This document shows positions 43,550 to 53,032 of a stretch of 64,000 nucleotides of DNA, one piece after another. How positions within the stretch are numbered: the stretch's first letter is position 1; each line of letters opens with the position of its first letter. A program made the position numbers and the translations under genes. The DNA comes from Lachnospiraceae bacterium. GTDB taxonomy: Bacteria; Bacillota; Clostridia; Lachnospirales; Lachnospiraceae. The DNA lies in contig JAUNDG010000006.1 in NCBI GenBank assembly GCA_030526195.1, positions 1 through 64,000 on the forward strand. The letters are read 5' to 3'. The notes under the pieces were generated by a model. It saw only the letters and a program-made list of their open reading frames with translations. It was not told where the DNA came from and did no database searches.

Positions 43550-44326
43550 ATGGAACGAGATTTAAAGAAAATGCTGGAGGCCGTGAAGGACGGGAGCCTT
43601 TCCATCGAGGAGGCGGAGCGCACGCTGAAGCAGCAGCCCTTCGCCGATATCGGCTTTGCCAAGGTGGACCTGCACCGGAAGATCCGGCAGGGGGCCGCAG
43701 AGGTGATCTACGGTGCCGGGAAAACACCGGAACAGATCAGCGGCATCATTTCCGCCATGAAAGAGAACGGGCAGAGCAACATCCTTATCACCCGGCTGTC
43801 GAAGGATGCCGCGGATAAGATCGCTGCCGATCACGAGCTGACGTATCATGAGATCGCCCGCATCGGCATTGTGGGCACCATGCCGGAGCCCGACGGTCTC
43901 GGCACCATTGTGGTGGCCACCGGGGGCACCTCTGACATGCCTGTGGCCGAGGAAGCGGCGCTCACCGCCGAGATGATGGGCAATAAGGTGCGCCGCCTTT
44001 ACGACGTGGGTGTGGCGGGCCTTCACCGCCTGATGAACCACCTGGACCTCATTATGGATGCCTCCGTCATCATCGCCGTGGCGGGCATGGAGGGGGCTCT
44101 GGCCTCCGTTGTGGGCGGTCTGGCCGCCTGTCCCATTATTGCCGTGCCCACTTCCGTGGGGTACGGAGCCTCCTTTAACGGGCTCTCAGCGCTGCTGTCC
44201 ATGCTGAACAGCTGCGCCGGCGGCATCACGGTGGTCAACATCGACAACGGCTTCGGCGCCGGTGTGGCGGCGGGCCGGATCAACCATATGGAAAAGAAAG
44301 ATCCGCCTTCAGGCGATGCGCACTGA
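43550..44326 (+). CDS. larB: Nickel-pincer cofactor biosynthesis carboxylase LarB
   Basis: 258 residues. LarB carboxylates and hydrolyses nicotinic acid adenine dinucleotide, the first step in making the nickel-pincer nucleotide of lactate racemase. The C-terminal ~140 residues resemble the PurE AIR carboxylase (ATGGTSDMPVAEEAALTAE, quoted as GGTSDMPVAEEA; then AGMEGALASVVGGL). The N-terminal part (residues 1-100) is the LarB-specific region. The start is the ATG at 43550 after GAGGAG. larC follows by 20 bp. larE and larA are not in the window. Confidence 0.92.
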   Translation: MERDLKKMLEAVKDGSLSIEEAERTLKQQPFADIGFAKVDLHRKIRQGAAEVIYGAGKTPEQISGIISAMKENGQSNILITRLSKDAADKIAADHELTYHEIARIGIVGTMPEPDGLGTIVVATGGTSDMPVAEEAALTAEMMGNKVRRLYDVGVAGLHRLMNHLDLIMDASVIIAVAGMEGALASVVGGLAACPIIAVPTSVGYGASFNGLSALLSMLNSCAGGITVVNIDNGFGAGVAAGRINHMEKKDPPSGDAH

Positions 44327-44346
44327 AGACGGTTGGAGACTGTAAT

Positions 44347-45756
44347 ATGAGAGAATTATATCTGGACTGCGCCATGGGGGCAGCCGGCGATATGCTGACG
44401 GCTGCGCTTCTGGAGCTCACAGAGGATCCTGATGCTGCCCTGGCTGCGTTAAACGGCCTTGGCATCCCGGGTGTTACCTATATCCGGGAGACTTCGGTCA
44501 AATGCGGCATCACCGGCACCCATATGCGGGTGCTCACCGCAGAGGGCGAGGAAGGTGATGAGCATGGGCATGAGCATCATCATGATCATGAACATAGCCA
44601 CGAACACGCCCATCATCATGAACACCACCATGAACACCATGAGCATGAACACAATCATGAGCATGTGCATAGCCACGAACATGACCATCATCACCACGAT
44701 CATGACCATCCACATAGCCACGGGCATCACCACCGTCATGTCCACCGCTCCATGGCCGACATTGCGGCCCTTGTGGATAATCTGGCCGTTTCCGAAGCCG
44801 TCAAAGGCCGGGTGCTGGATGTTTACCGCCGGATCGCCGATGCGGAGAGCCTGGCCCACGGCGTCCCGGTGACAGAGATTCATTTTCATGAAGTTGGCAT
44901 GATGGATGCTTTAGCTGACATCACCGCCGTCTGCTATCTGATGGAAACCCTTAAGATCGACCATGTGGTCGCCTCTCCGGTCCATGTAGGCAGCGGCACA
45001 GTCGCCTGTGCCCACGGTGTTCTGCCCGTCCCAGCGCCGGCCACCGCCACGATTCTGAAGGATGTCCCCATTTACGGCGGAGATGTGCGCGGCGAGCTGT
45101 GCACCCCCACCGGTGCGGCCCTGCTGACAGCCTTTGCCGACGATTTCGGTGCCATGCCGCCCATGAAGATTCAGAAGATCGGCTACGGCATGGGGAAAAA
45201 GGATTTCGACCGCATGAACGGCGTGCGGGCTGTGCTGGGGAATGCCTGCGATACAGCAAGCCGTGATCACGATGCTGAGTTCACAGCACCCGACAGCGTT
45301 GCCACGACAACCGGCGCCCACGGCCCCATGGACCGTATCTCTGAGCTTCAGTGCAACCTGGATGACATGACCGCTGAAGAGATCGGTTTCGCCCTGGATT
45401 GCCTTTATGAAGCGGGTGTTCTTGAAGCCTTTGTGACACCGGTGCTTATGAAGAAAAACCGACAGGGCGCGCTTCTGACCGCGCTTTGTCCGGAAAGCAA
45501 GGAAGAAGACATGGCACGTCTCATTTTCCGTTGCACAGAAAGCCTGGGCATCCGGGTCACCAAAAAGGAGCGCTGTATCCTGGAGCGCCGCACAGAGGTT
45601 AAGGATACGGCTTACGGCCCTGTCCGCGAGAAAATCGCCGAAGGCTGGGGGGTTACCCGTCACAAAACCGAATATGACGATGTGTGTCGCCTGGCCAAAG
45701 AGGTCGGTTGTTCCCTGCGGGAAATGCGGCAGAAACTCGCGCATAGCAAAAACTGA
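44347..45756 (+). CDS. larC: Nickel insertion protein LarC, full length
   Basis: 469 residues. LarC is a CTP-dependent enzyme that inserts nickel into the pincer cofactor. The start LYLDCAMGAAGDMLTAAL and EIHFHEVGMMDALADI, GELCTPTGAALL and LQCNLDDMTAEEIGFAL are family signatures. Residues 73-134 form a striking metal-binding stretch with about 37 His, mostly in HEH/HDH repeats, likely to store or deliver nickel. In Lactobacillus plantarum larC is made by frameshift of two ORFs; here it is one open frame. It follows larB and ends with a terminator. Confidence 0.93.
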   Translation: MRELYLDCAMGAAGDMLTAALLELTEDPDAALAALNGLGIPGVTYIRETSVKCGITGTHMRVLTAEGEEGDEHGHEHHHDHEHSHEHAHHHEHHHEHHEHEHNHEHVHSHEHDHHHHDHDHPHSHGHHHRHVHRSMADIAALVDNLAVSEAVKGRVLDVYRRIADAESLAHGVPVTEIHFHEVGMMDALADITAVCYLMETLKIDHVVASPVHVGSGTVACAHGVLPVPAPATATILKDVPIYGGDVRGELCTPTGAALLTAFADDFGAMPPMKIQKIGYGMGKKDFDRMNGVRAVLGNACDTASRDHDAEFTAPDSVATTTGAHGPMDRISELQCNLDDMTAEEIGFALDCLYEAGVLEAFVTPVLMKKNRQGALLTALCPESKEEDMARLIFRCTESLGIRVTKKERCILERRTEVKDTAYGPVREKIAEGWGVTRHKTEYDDVCRLAKEVGCSLREMRQKLAHSKN

Positions 45757-45771
45757 ATGATTTAGGCATAG

Positions 45772-45802
45772 TCAAAGCCCGGTGCAGCGCACCGGGCTTT
45801 TC
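45772..45802 (+). terminator. Terminator of the lar operon
   Basis: AAAGCCCGGTGC pairs with GCACCGGGCTTT over a 3-nt loop, followed by T. The A-run on the other side may also serve hipA on the minus strand. Confidence 0.88.
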
Positions 45803-45815
45803 CGATTTGTCTCTG

Positions 45816-47009
45816 TTAACGGGTTTTCCAGATATCTTTGCCATTTTGGAAAGATTGCAGCATGGTCATTTTTCTTTCATACAAATCTTTTAAGAGCGGG
45901 ATTCTTATGTGTTGTTCAGCGATATCTTTTTCATAGAGAGAAAAATCCATTTCTGCCAAATCCAGATTAACCAAAGACCGATCTTTTACATATTGGAGCA
46001 GCCGACATTCCTTTTCCAAAAACGCATGCGTTCTGATATCACGAAAATGAACACGTGACAGATTCTCATATGGCACATTATAGAACATAGAGTTTCCCGA
46101 ATCAAAAATCGGCGCAAATCCCAAAAGCTCCAACGTATCCGGATTCCTCAAAACCGCTATGTTATTCATATGGCGATCTGTATTTGTCATCAGATAATCC
46201 GTCATAATCTGATAGCTGATGAAATGATCAAACATTTCTTCCGCCATTCCCAGTCGCAGACAAACATCTTTAAACGGATAATACAGAGATTCGTTCTGTT
46301 TGGTTTTTACTGTTTGAAGCAATTCCCAGGCGGAAATACTCTCAATCTCCTCACTGCAGAAATCATAGCTCAAACAGCCCAAACCTTCCCCATTGTTTTC
46401 CGTAACCAATTTCACCGGAGAATAAACCGTATAATTTGTAAACCCCTGTTGTTTATGTAATTGCGTCGCGAACAGTTCATTTAAACTTTGCTGATATGAC
46501 TGTCCATAGTTCCCCTTGATCATGTAACGTCGACCGGTTTGATCTATACACCATTTCTTTTGTAATTCCCCTTGGGATGTCGCACAATTGAACCGGGTTT
46601 CCTTACGAAGATCCACCTCCGCCCCCTGATTGATCGTCAATTCCCCAAAGGTATCGACAAAATCATTTGCGAACAGATTAACATCTTTCCAGCTCAACAT
46701 CTCCTCACGAGGCATGATCCAATAACAATCCGACAAGCTCAAGCCAAGATTATTGACCAGGGCATTTCCCGTCGATGCGTACCCGAGTTTCTGAAGGGCA
46801 GTTTTGGCGCCATGTCTTGTCTTTGGAATCGCCCGATCACGCCACCAGTCATGAAATTTCATATCATTCATCTGCCCGCCAAGAGGAAAATGATCGGCAG
46901 CCTTTTCATTTTTTCGAACGCCTCTTATATCACCATTTTCGGTGATTTCCATAAGGCAAACCCGAATATCCTTATGCATCAGAAAAAATTCACCCGCAAC
47001 CTTTTTCAT
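45816..47009 (-). CDS. HipA-like serine/threonine kinase
   Basis: 397 residues. The C-terminal kinase part has the HipA catalytic layout: TNTDRHMNNIAVLRNP (catalytic Asp/His/Asn, about residue 284) and the metal-binding APIFDSGNSMF. HipA toxins phosphorylate glutamyl-tRNA synthetase and cause growth arrest; other HipA-like proteins serve regulatory roles. The N-terminal region lacks a clear HipA coupling domain, so the target could differ. It is preceded, 9 bp upstream, by an HTH gene, giving the antitoxin-toxin order of hipBA. Base composition is clearly AT-richer than neighbours (long A/T runs, AAT, AAA, TTT codons), suggesting horizontal transfer. Ribosome-binding site GGAGG. Confidence 0.8.
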   Translation of the reverse strand: MKKVAGEFFLMHKDIRVCLMEITENGDIRGVRKNEKAADHFPLGGQMNDMKFHDWWRDRAIPKTRHGAKTALQKLGYASTGNALVNNLGLSLSDCYWIMPREEMLSWKDVNLFANDFVDTFGELTINQGAEVDLRKETRFNCATSQGELQKKWCIDQTGRRYMIKGNYGQSYQQSLNELFATQLHKQQGFTNYTVYSPVKLVTENNGEGLGCLSYDFCSEEIESISAWELLQTVKTKQNESLYYPFKDVCLRLGMAEEMFDHFISYQIMTDYLMTNTDRHMNNIAVLRNPDTLELLGFAPIFDSGNSMFYNVPYENLSRVHFRDIRTHAFLEKECRLLQYVKDRSLVNLDLAEMDFSLYEKDIAEQHIRIPLLKDLYERKMTMLQSFQNGKDIWKTR

Positions 47010-47018
47010 GCACGCCTC

Positions 47019-47420
47019 CTAACTCCAGATAATATCTTCCGATTTATCCAGACGGCAATCTCGCTCAAATCTTTCACGAATCTCATAGAAATCTTCAAAT
47101 AAATCGTGCAGGTACAGCCCCAGATTCTGCTCTTTCACCTCAGTAATATCCGCCTTCACAATTATCTCATTCCCCAGACAATCACAGACACTATGTTTGT
47201 GCGGATTGTAATAATACTGTCTTCCGGCACGATCTGTAATCTTTTTCAGTGTCTGATCGGCAGATGGTATTGTGCGTTCAATGAGTTTCACCACATAGGG
47301 CGCCGGAGACGCCTCACCCTGCTCCCACTTTCTCAATGTACTGACAGGTATTTCATATTTTTCGGCAAAAGCGGTCTGTGACAGTCCCGTTAACAAGCGC
47401 AGTTCTTTAATCAAATGCAT
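47019..47420 (-). CDS. XRE-family HTH regulator, HipB-like
   Basis: 133 residues. The helix-turn-helix is at the N-terminus (LIKELRLLTGLSQTAFAEKY, then PVSTLRKWEQG; about residues 3-38). The C-terminal ~80 residues are not a known antitoxin tail; they include a Tyr-rich RQYYYNPHKH. The start is the ATG at 47420, preceded by CGGAGG at 5-nt spacing; an in-frame ATG at 47456 lies directly beside the -10 box and cannot be used on this transcript. The likely role is autorepression and neutralisation or control of the HipA-like kinase downstream. Confidence 0.78.
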   Translation of the reverse strand: MHLIKELRLLTGLSQTAFAEKYEIPVSTLRKWEQGEASPAPYVVKLIERTIPSADQTLKKITDRAGRQYYYNPHKHSVCDCLGNEIIVKADITEVKEQNLGLYLHDLFEDFYEIRERFERDCRLDKSEDIIWS

Positions 47421-47431
47421 AGCGGCCTCCG

Positions 47432-47486
47432 TATCCATATTGGATAGTCTTTTCATTATTATAACCAATATGGGTAGTGCACGCAA
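47432..47486 (-). promoter_or_regulatory. Promoter and twin operators of the hipBA-like operon
   Basis: Minus strand TTGCGT (47481-47486), 17-bp spacer, TATAAT (47458-47463). Two 15-bp inverted repeats flank it: TAACCAATATGGGTA (47462-47476, over the -10/spacer) and TATCCATATTGGATA (47432-47446, just after the start). Their centres are 30 bp apart, about three helical turns. The arms TATCC/GGATA equal those of the Escherichia coli HipB operator, but with a 5-bp rather than 8-bp gap. Confidence 0.7.
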
Positions 47487-47516
47487 GCACGGGGATTTAC
47501 TTGGCTTATCGGGGCA

Positions 47517-47548
47517 GGAAAAAAGCCGCCGCACTTGCGTGCGACGGC
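47517..47548 (-). terminator. Terminator of groEL
   Basis: Minus strand GCCGTCGCAC pairs with GTGCGGCGGC over a 4-nt loop, followed by TTTTTT. About 58 bp past the groEL stop. Confidence 0.9.
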
Positions 47549-47605
47549 CCCAATATTAACCTTTATCAGATTGTCTGCGATCCTTTTCGTCGAATCAGCG
47601 GCTGA

Positions 47606-49255
<1,650 letters not shown>

Positions 49256-49266
49256 TCAAGCAAAAA

Positions 49267-49542
49267 TTAGTCTTCAACGATAGCCTGGATATCAGCCTGT
49301 CTTACGATGATGTAAGCTTCGTCACCGTCTTTGACTTCTGTGCCTGTATATCTTGTGTAAACGACCTTCTGGCCAACTTCAACAACCATCTTGATGTCAT
49401 CTGTGCCCGGGCCGACAGCAACGATTTCAGCGAACTGCGGTCTTTCCTGAGCCTTGCTTGTTAAAAAGATACCGCCATCAGTCTTTTCTTCTGTTTCAAC
49501 TTCTTTCAGAACGATTCTGTCTGTTAACGGGATTAACTTCAT
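49267..49542 (-). CDS. groES: Co-chaperonin GroES
   Basis: 91-residue lid subunit that caps GroEL. The start MKLIPLTDRIVLKEVE and IVAVGPG, VGQKVVYTRYTGTEVKDGDEAYIIVR (quoted as VGQKVVYTRYTGTEVKDG) are typical; the mobile loop is TDGGIFLTSKAQE (about 22-34). The start was placed at 49542, after AAGGAGG; the open frame upstream runs through the promoter region. First gene of the groES-groEL operon. Confidence 0.96.
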   Translation of the reverse strand: MKLIPLTDRIVLKEVETEEKTDGGIFLTSKAQERPQFAEIVAVGPGTDDIKMVVEVGQKVVYTRYTGTEVKDGDEAYIIVRQADIQAIVED

Positions 49543-49582
49543 ATACGTATCCTCCTTGGTACGATAGTTCGTTTTTATCTTG

Positions 49583-49650
49583 TTAGCACTCATTTTGTTG
49601 GAGTGCTAACACCTATTGACAAATATACCCCTTGGCATGCTTGATGTCAA
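49583..49650 (-). promoter_or_regulatory. groES promoter with CIRCE operator
   Basis: Minus strand TTGACA (49645-49650), 17-bp spacer, TATATT (49622-49627), then CIRCE TTAGCACTC (49583-49591), 9-bp spacer, GAGTGCTAA (49601-49609). Repression by HrcA is established for this site in Bacillota. Confidence 0.94.
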
Positions 49651-49687
49651 GGGGATTTTCTGTTTTGCACTCTTTTTTTACTTCCGA

Positions 49688-50473
49688 TTACTTCTGTTTG
49701 CGACTTTCTTTCAAAGCAGCGATCTCATCGAAAATGTAGTCGTTGAGCACCTTGATGTATGTGCCCTTCATACCGGATGAGCGGGACTCGATAACACCGG
49801 CGCTTTCGAACTTTCTCAGCGCATTGACGATGACGGAGCGGGTGATGCCGACTCTGTCGGCGATCTTGCTGGCCACCAGATTACCCTCAGAGCCTTCCAG
49901 TTCATCAAAGATATGAATAATAGCTTCCATTTCGGAATAAGACAGTGTTGAGAAAGCGGATTTGACAACCTGGATCCGTCTTTCGTCCTCTGCATTTTCC
50001 TCATCCACGGAACGCATCATTTCAAGACCCACAACCGTGGTGCCGTACTCACTGACGATAATATCGTCGATGTCATAGTTTCTGTCGCCTCTGTAAGCAA
50101 AGACTGTGCCCAGACGTTCACCGGCGATCTCAATGGGATTGATGATGCCGATCAGACGATCCACACCTTCACCCTCAAACCCCAGCATGGCCAGGTTCAC
50201 ATTTTCCTTTGTTGACAGGACACCCAGGAAGCGTTCATTCAGGAGCGGGTCCACCAAACCGCCCACATGACTGACCACCAGCTCGTCCAGTTCCTTGACC
50301 TCGTCACAAAGACCGGCCCCCAGCACCTTACCCTTACAGCTCAGCACCAGGATGTTGGATTCCAGTGTCTCCACTAAAACTTTGCAGATGTCATTAAAGA
50401 CCACCTTTGTTGTGTTGGTATTGTGGAGCAACTTATTGATTTTCCGTGTTTTGTCTAACAATTGAACACTCAT
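49688..50473 (-). CDS. codY: Global transcriptional regulator CodY
   Basis: 261-residue GTP- and branched-chain-amino-acid-sensing repressor of nutrient-limitation genes. The N-terminal GAF domain (about 1-155) starts LLDKTRKINKLLH; the C-terminal winged helix has ASKIADRVGITRSVIVNALRKFESAG (quoted as ADRVGITRSVIVNALRK) and MKGTYIKVLND. The start is the ATG of MSVQLLDK at 50473; seven codons upstream are open but not conserved. The order comM-dprA-topA-codY is a common arrangement in the phylum. Confidence 0.96.
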   Translation of the reverse strand: MSVQLLDKTRKINKLLHNTNTTKVVFNDICKVLVETLESNILVLSCKGKVLGAGLCDEVKELDELVVSHVGGLVDPLLNERFLGVLSTKENVNLAMLGFEGEGVDRLIGIINPIEIAGERLGTVFAYRGDRNYDIDDIIVSEYGTTVVGLEMMRSVDEENAEDERRIQVVKSAFSTLSYSEMEAIIHIFDELEGSEGNLVASKIADRVGITRSVIVNALRKFESAGVIESRSSGMKGTYIKVLNDYIFDEIAALKESRKQK

Positions 50474-50658
50474 GCCGTTCCCCTTTCCTAACAAAAATAC
50501 CGTGAAAAAAGCAAGTAAAACCCTATGTTTTCAGCCGCTTGTGGCTTTCTTAAATCGCCCCGATAATAGCACAAAGCGGCCGCAATTTCAACGAAATCAC
50601 GACCACTTTTCATTTAATTTATAAACATTTCAGAATATTGCAGGCTTTTGCAGTTTTT

Positions 50659-52731
50659 TCAGCCATTTTCCTCGGTTTTTGCCTCCCGATAACCGCAGGA
50701 AGGCTCAGAACAGACGATTTTGTTGCCTCTCTCCACCATGTACTGACCGCAGACAGGACAGGGCTTTGACACCGGTTTTGCCCAGGACATGAAGTCACAT
50801 TCCGGGTGAGCGATACAGCCGTAATAACGACGCCCCTTGCGGGTCCGCTTCAGCACGATATCGCCGCCGCACTTGGGACAGCTGATGCCGGTCCGCTCAT
50901 AATAAGGCTGCGTGTTCCGACATTCCGGGAATCCCGGGCAGGCCAGGAACTTGCCGTGGGGACCGTACTTGATCACCATGTGGCGGCCGCAGCTTTCGCA
51001 GACCTCCTCGGAAACCTCGTCCTCGATCTTCACGTGCTCCAGTTCTTCCTCAGCCTCACGGACAGCCTTGTCAAGATCCGGATAGAAGTTGCGGATAACC
51101 GTCTTCCATTCCAGTTCACCCTCGGCCACACTGTCCAGCAGGGTTTCCAGATTGGCAGTGAAATCTGTATCCACGATGATCGGGAATGCCTGTTTCATCA
51201 GGTTGTTGACCACTTCCCCAAGCTCGGTGATGTAAATGTTTTTCTGTTCCTTCGTCACGTAATGACGACTCTGGATCGTGGAAATGATCGGCGCATAGGT
51301 ACTGGGACGACCGATGCCCTTCTCTTCCAGTGCCCGTACCAAGGTGGCTTCTGTATAATGAGCCGGCGGCTGAGTGAAATGCTGCTCGCCGTGCTTCTCA
51401 CCGGCGGTGATGGCTGTCTCCGTGGTGAGTGTCTTCAGCACCGCGTTGCCGCTGCCGCTCTGCTCTTCATCATCTGTGTATACATTCATGAAGCCGGCGC
51501 TTCTTAAATAAGAGCCCGGTGCCGTAAATGTATAGCCGGCCCCGCCGATCTTGACGCTGACGGTATCATAAACCGCCGGTGCCATCCGGCTGGCCACAAA
51601 ACGACGCCAGATAAGCTGATAAAGACGGAACTGATCCCGGCTTAAAGATTCCTTGATTTTCACCGGTGTCCGTTCGATATCGGTGGGACGGATGGCTTCA
51701 TGGGCATCCTGCACATTGCCTTTGCGGGCCGCTGCCGTGCCTGTCCCCACAGCCTCTTCGCCGTACTCACGGGCCACATATTCCCGGGCCTTCTGATCGG
51801 CCTCATCGGAAATACGGGTGGAGTCCGTACGCAGGTAGGTAATAAGACCCACGCTGCCGCTGCCCTTCACATCAACACCTTCGTAAAGCTGCTGAGCGAT
51901 CCGCATGGTCTTTGACGTGGTGAAGTTCAGTGTCTTGGCCGCCTCCTGCTGCAGTGTGGAGGTGGTAAAGGGAAGCGGAGCCTTCCGCACACGCTCGGAC
52001 CGCTTCACATCTGTGATGGCAAAATCAGCCCCTTCCAGATCGGCCAGGATCTGATCCAGTTCGGCCTTGCTGCCGATGGTCATCTTTTTATCCTTGCCGT
52101 AGAAGGCCGCCGTCATCTTTTTACGGCTGCCGCCGATGGCAAAGTCCACATCCAGTGACCAGTATTCAGACGGCACAAAGGCGTTGATCTCGTCCTCCCG
52201 GTCACCGATCATCCGGAGCGCTGCCGACTGCACACGGCCGGCGGACAGACCTCTTTTGACCTTGGCCCACAGTACCGGACTGATGCTGTAACCCACCATA
52301 CGGTCCAGGATACGCCGTGACTGCTGTGCGTCCACCAGATTCATATCGATATCCCGGGGATGCTTCAGCGCATCCTTCACAGCTGTCTTGGTGATCTCGT
52401 TAAAAGTCACACGCCGCGTCTTGGCCGGATCCAGCTTCAGCGCATAACCCAGATGCCAGGAAATGGCTTCGCCTTCCCGGTCAGGGTCAGTTGCGAGATA
52501 AATGCGATCGGCATTCTTGGCGGCCTTGCGCAGACCGGCCAGAAGCTCACCCTTGCCGCGGATCGTGATATATTTCGGTTCGTAATCATTTTCAATATCG
52601 ATGCCCATGGTACTCTTGGGCAGATCGCGCACATGCCCCATCGAGGCCTGCACATCATAGCCGGAACCCAGAAACTTCTTGATTGTTTTAACCTTCGCCG
52701 GCGACTCGACAATGACCAGATTTTTAGCCAC
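50659..52731 (-). CDS. topA: DNA topoisomerase I
   Basis: Type IA enzyme that relaxes negative supercoils, 690 residues. The TOPRIM domain begins KNLVIVESPAKVKTIKKFLG (first 20 residues) with ATDPDREGEAISWHL; the active-site Tyr lies in LITYLRTDSTRIS (about residue 300). The C-terminus has three zinc ribbons with CESC, CPKC and CPVC knuckles. The start is a GTG at 52731 preceded by AAGGAGG at 7-nt spacing; the frame extends upstream with a Cys/Trp-rich stretch that is not TopA-like. 185 bp of AT-rich sequence without gene separates it from codY. Confidence 0.95.
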   Translation of the reverse strand: MAKNLVIVESPAKVKTIKKFLGSGYDVQASMGHVRDLPKSTMGIDIENDYEPKYITIRGKGELLAGLRKAAKNADRIYLATDPDREGEAISWHLGYALKLDPAKTRRVTFNEITKTAVKDALKHPRDIDMNLVDAQQSRRILDRMVGYSISPVLWAKVKRGLSAGRVQSAALRMIGDREDEINAFVPSEYWSLDVDFAIGGSRKKMTAAFYGKDKKMTIGSKAELDQILADLEGADFAITDVKRSERVRKAPLPFTTSTLQQEAAKTLNFTTSKTMRIAQQLYEGVDVKGSGSVGLITYLRTDSTRISDEADQKAREYVAREYGEEAVGTGTAAARKGNVQDAHEAIRPTDIERTPVKIKESLSRDQFRLYQLIWRRFVASRMAPAVYDTVSVKIGGAGYTFTAPGSYLRSAGFMNVYTDDEEQSGSGNAVLKTLTTETAITAGEKHGEQHFTQPPAHYTEATLVRALEEKGIGRPSTYAPIISTIQSRHYVTKEQKNIYITELGEVVNNLMKQAFPIIVDTDFTANLETLLDSVAEGELEWKTVIRNFYPDLDKAVREAEEELEHVKIEDEVSEEVCESCGRHMVIKYGPHGKFLACPGFPECRNTQPYYERTGISCPKCGGDIVLKRTRKGRRYYGCIAHPECDFMSWAKPVSKPCPVCGQYMVERGNKIVCSEPSCGYREAKTEENG

Positions 52732-52831
52732 TGTTGATTCCTCCTTGTTTTCACGTGCCTGTTGCCGATGCCAAAAAAGCAGGATAAAACACCACATTTT
52801 CATACCGGACGGACAGGCACTTATGCACGGG

Positions 52832-52985
52832 AAAGCGGACACTCGCAATACGCTTCGCTCCTTGCTCGTGAACCGCAGCTACCTTCGGTAGCCCATCAGC
52901 AGGGGCTTTTACCCCTGCTGATGCAAGCTTCCCCCGTAACCCCCGCTTAAGACTCTGCGTCTTTGAAGCGGGGGAATGCTTGCTG
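52832..52985. repeat. Structured composite intergenic repeat, copy B
   Basis: In the 301-bp gap upstream of topA. It begins with AAAGCGGACACTCGCAATAC (as at 17661), then TACGCTTCGCTCCTTGCT (as at 17697), then hairpins GCTACC/GGTAGC (52878-52892), CATCAGCAGGGG/CCCCTGCTGATG (52894-52923, 12 perfect pairs) and CCCCGCTT/AAGCGGGG (52941-52973) whose loop TAAGACTCTGCG recurs at 26681. It ends TGCTTGCTGCGGTTCAA, again matching copy A. No protein gene is seen; it may be a mobile or RNA-forming repeat. Confidence 0.65.
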
Positions 52986-53032
52986 CGGTTCAAAACTATA
53001 CATCAAAAAATTTCAGGGTGCAACCTTTTTTC

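Noticed and set aside
44347-45756. Programmed frameshift in larC as in Lactobacillus
   Set aside because: The gene is a single open frame with both LarC1 and LarC2 parts, so no frameshift is needed.
47019-47534. Longer HTH protein starting at 47534 or 47456
   Set aside because: Position 47456 lies next to the -10 box and 47534 lies upstream of the promoter; the ATG at 47420 has a proper GGAGG site.
52832-52985. Insertion sequence or transposon
   Set aside because: No transposase frame and no clear terminal inverted repeats with target duplication; described as a composite repeat only.
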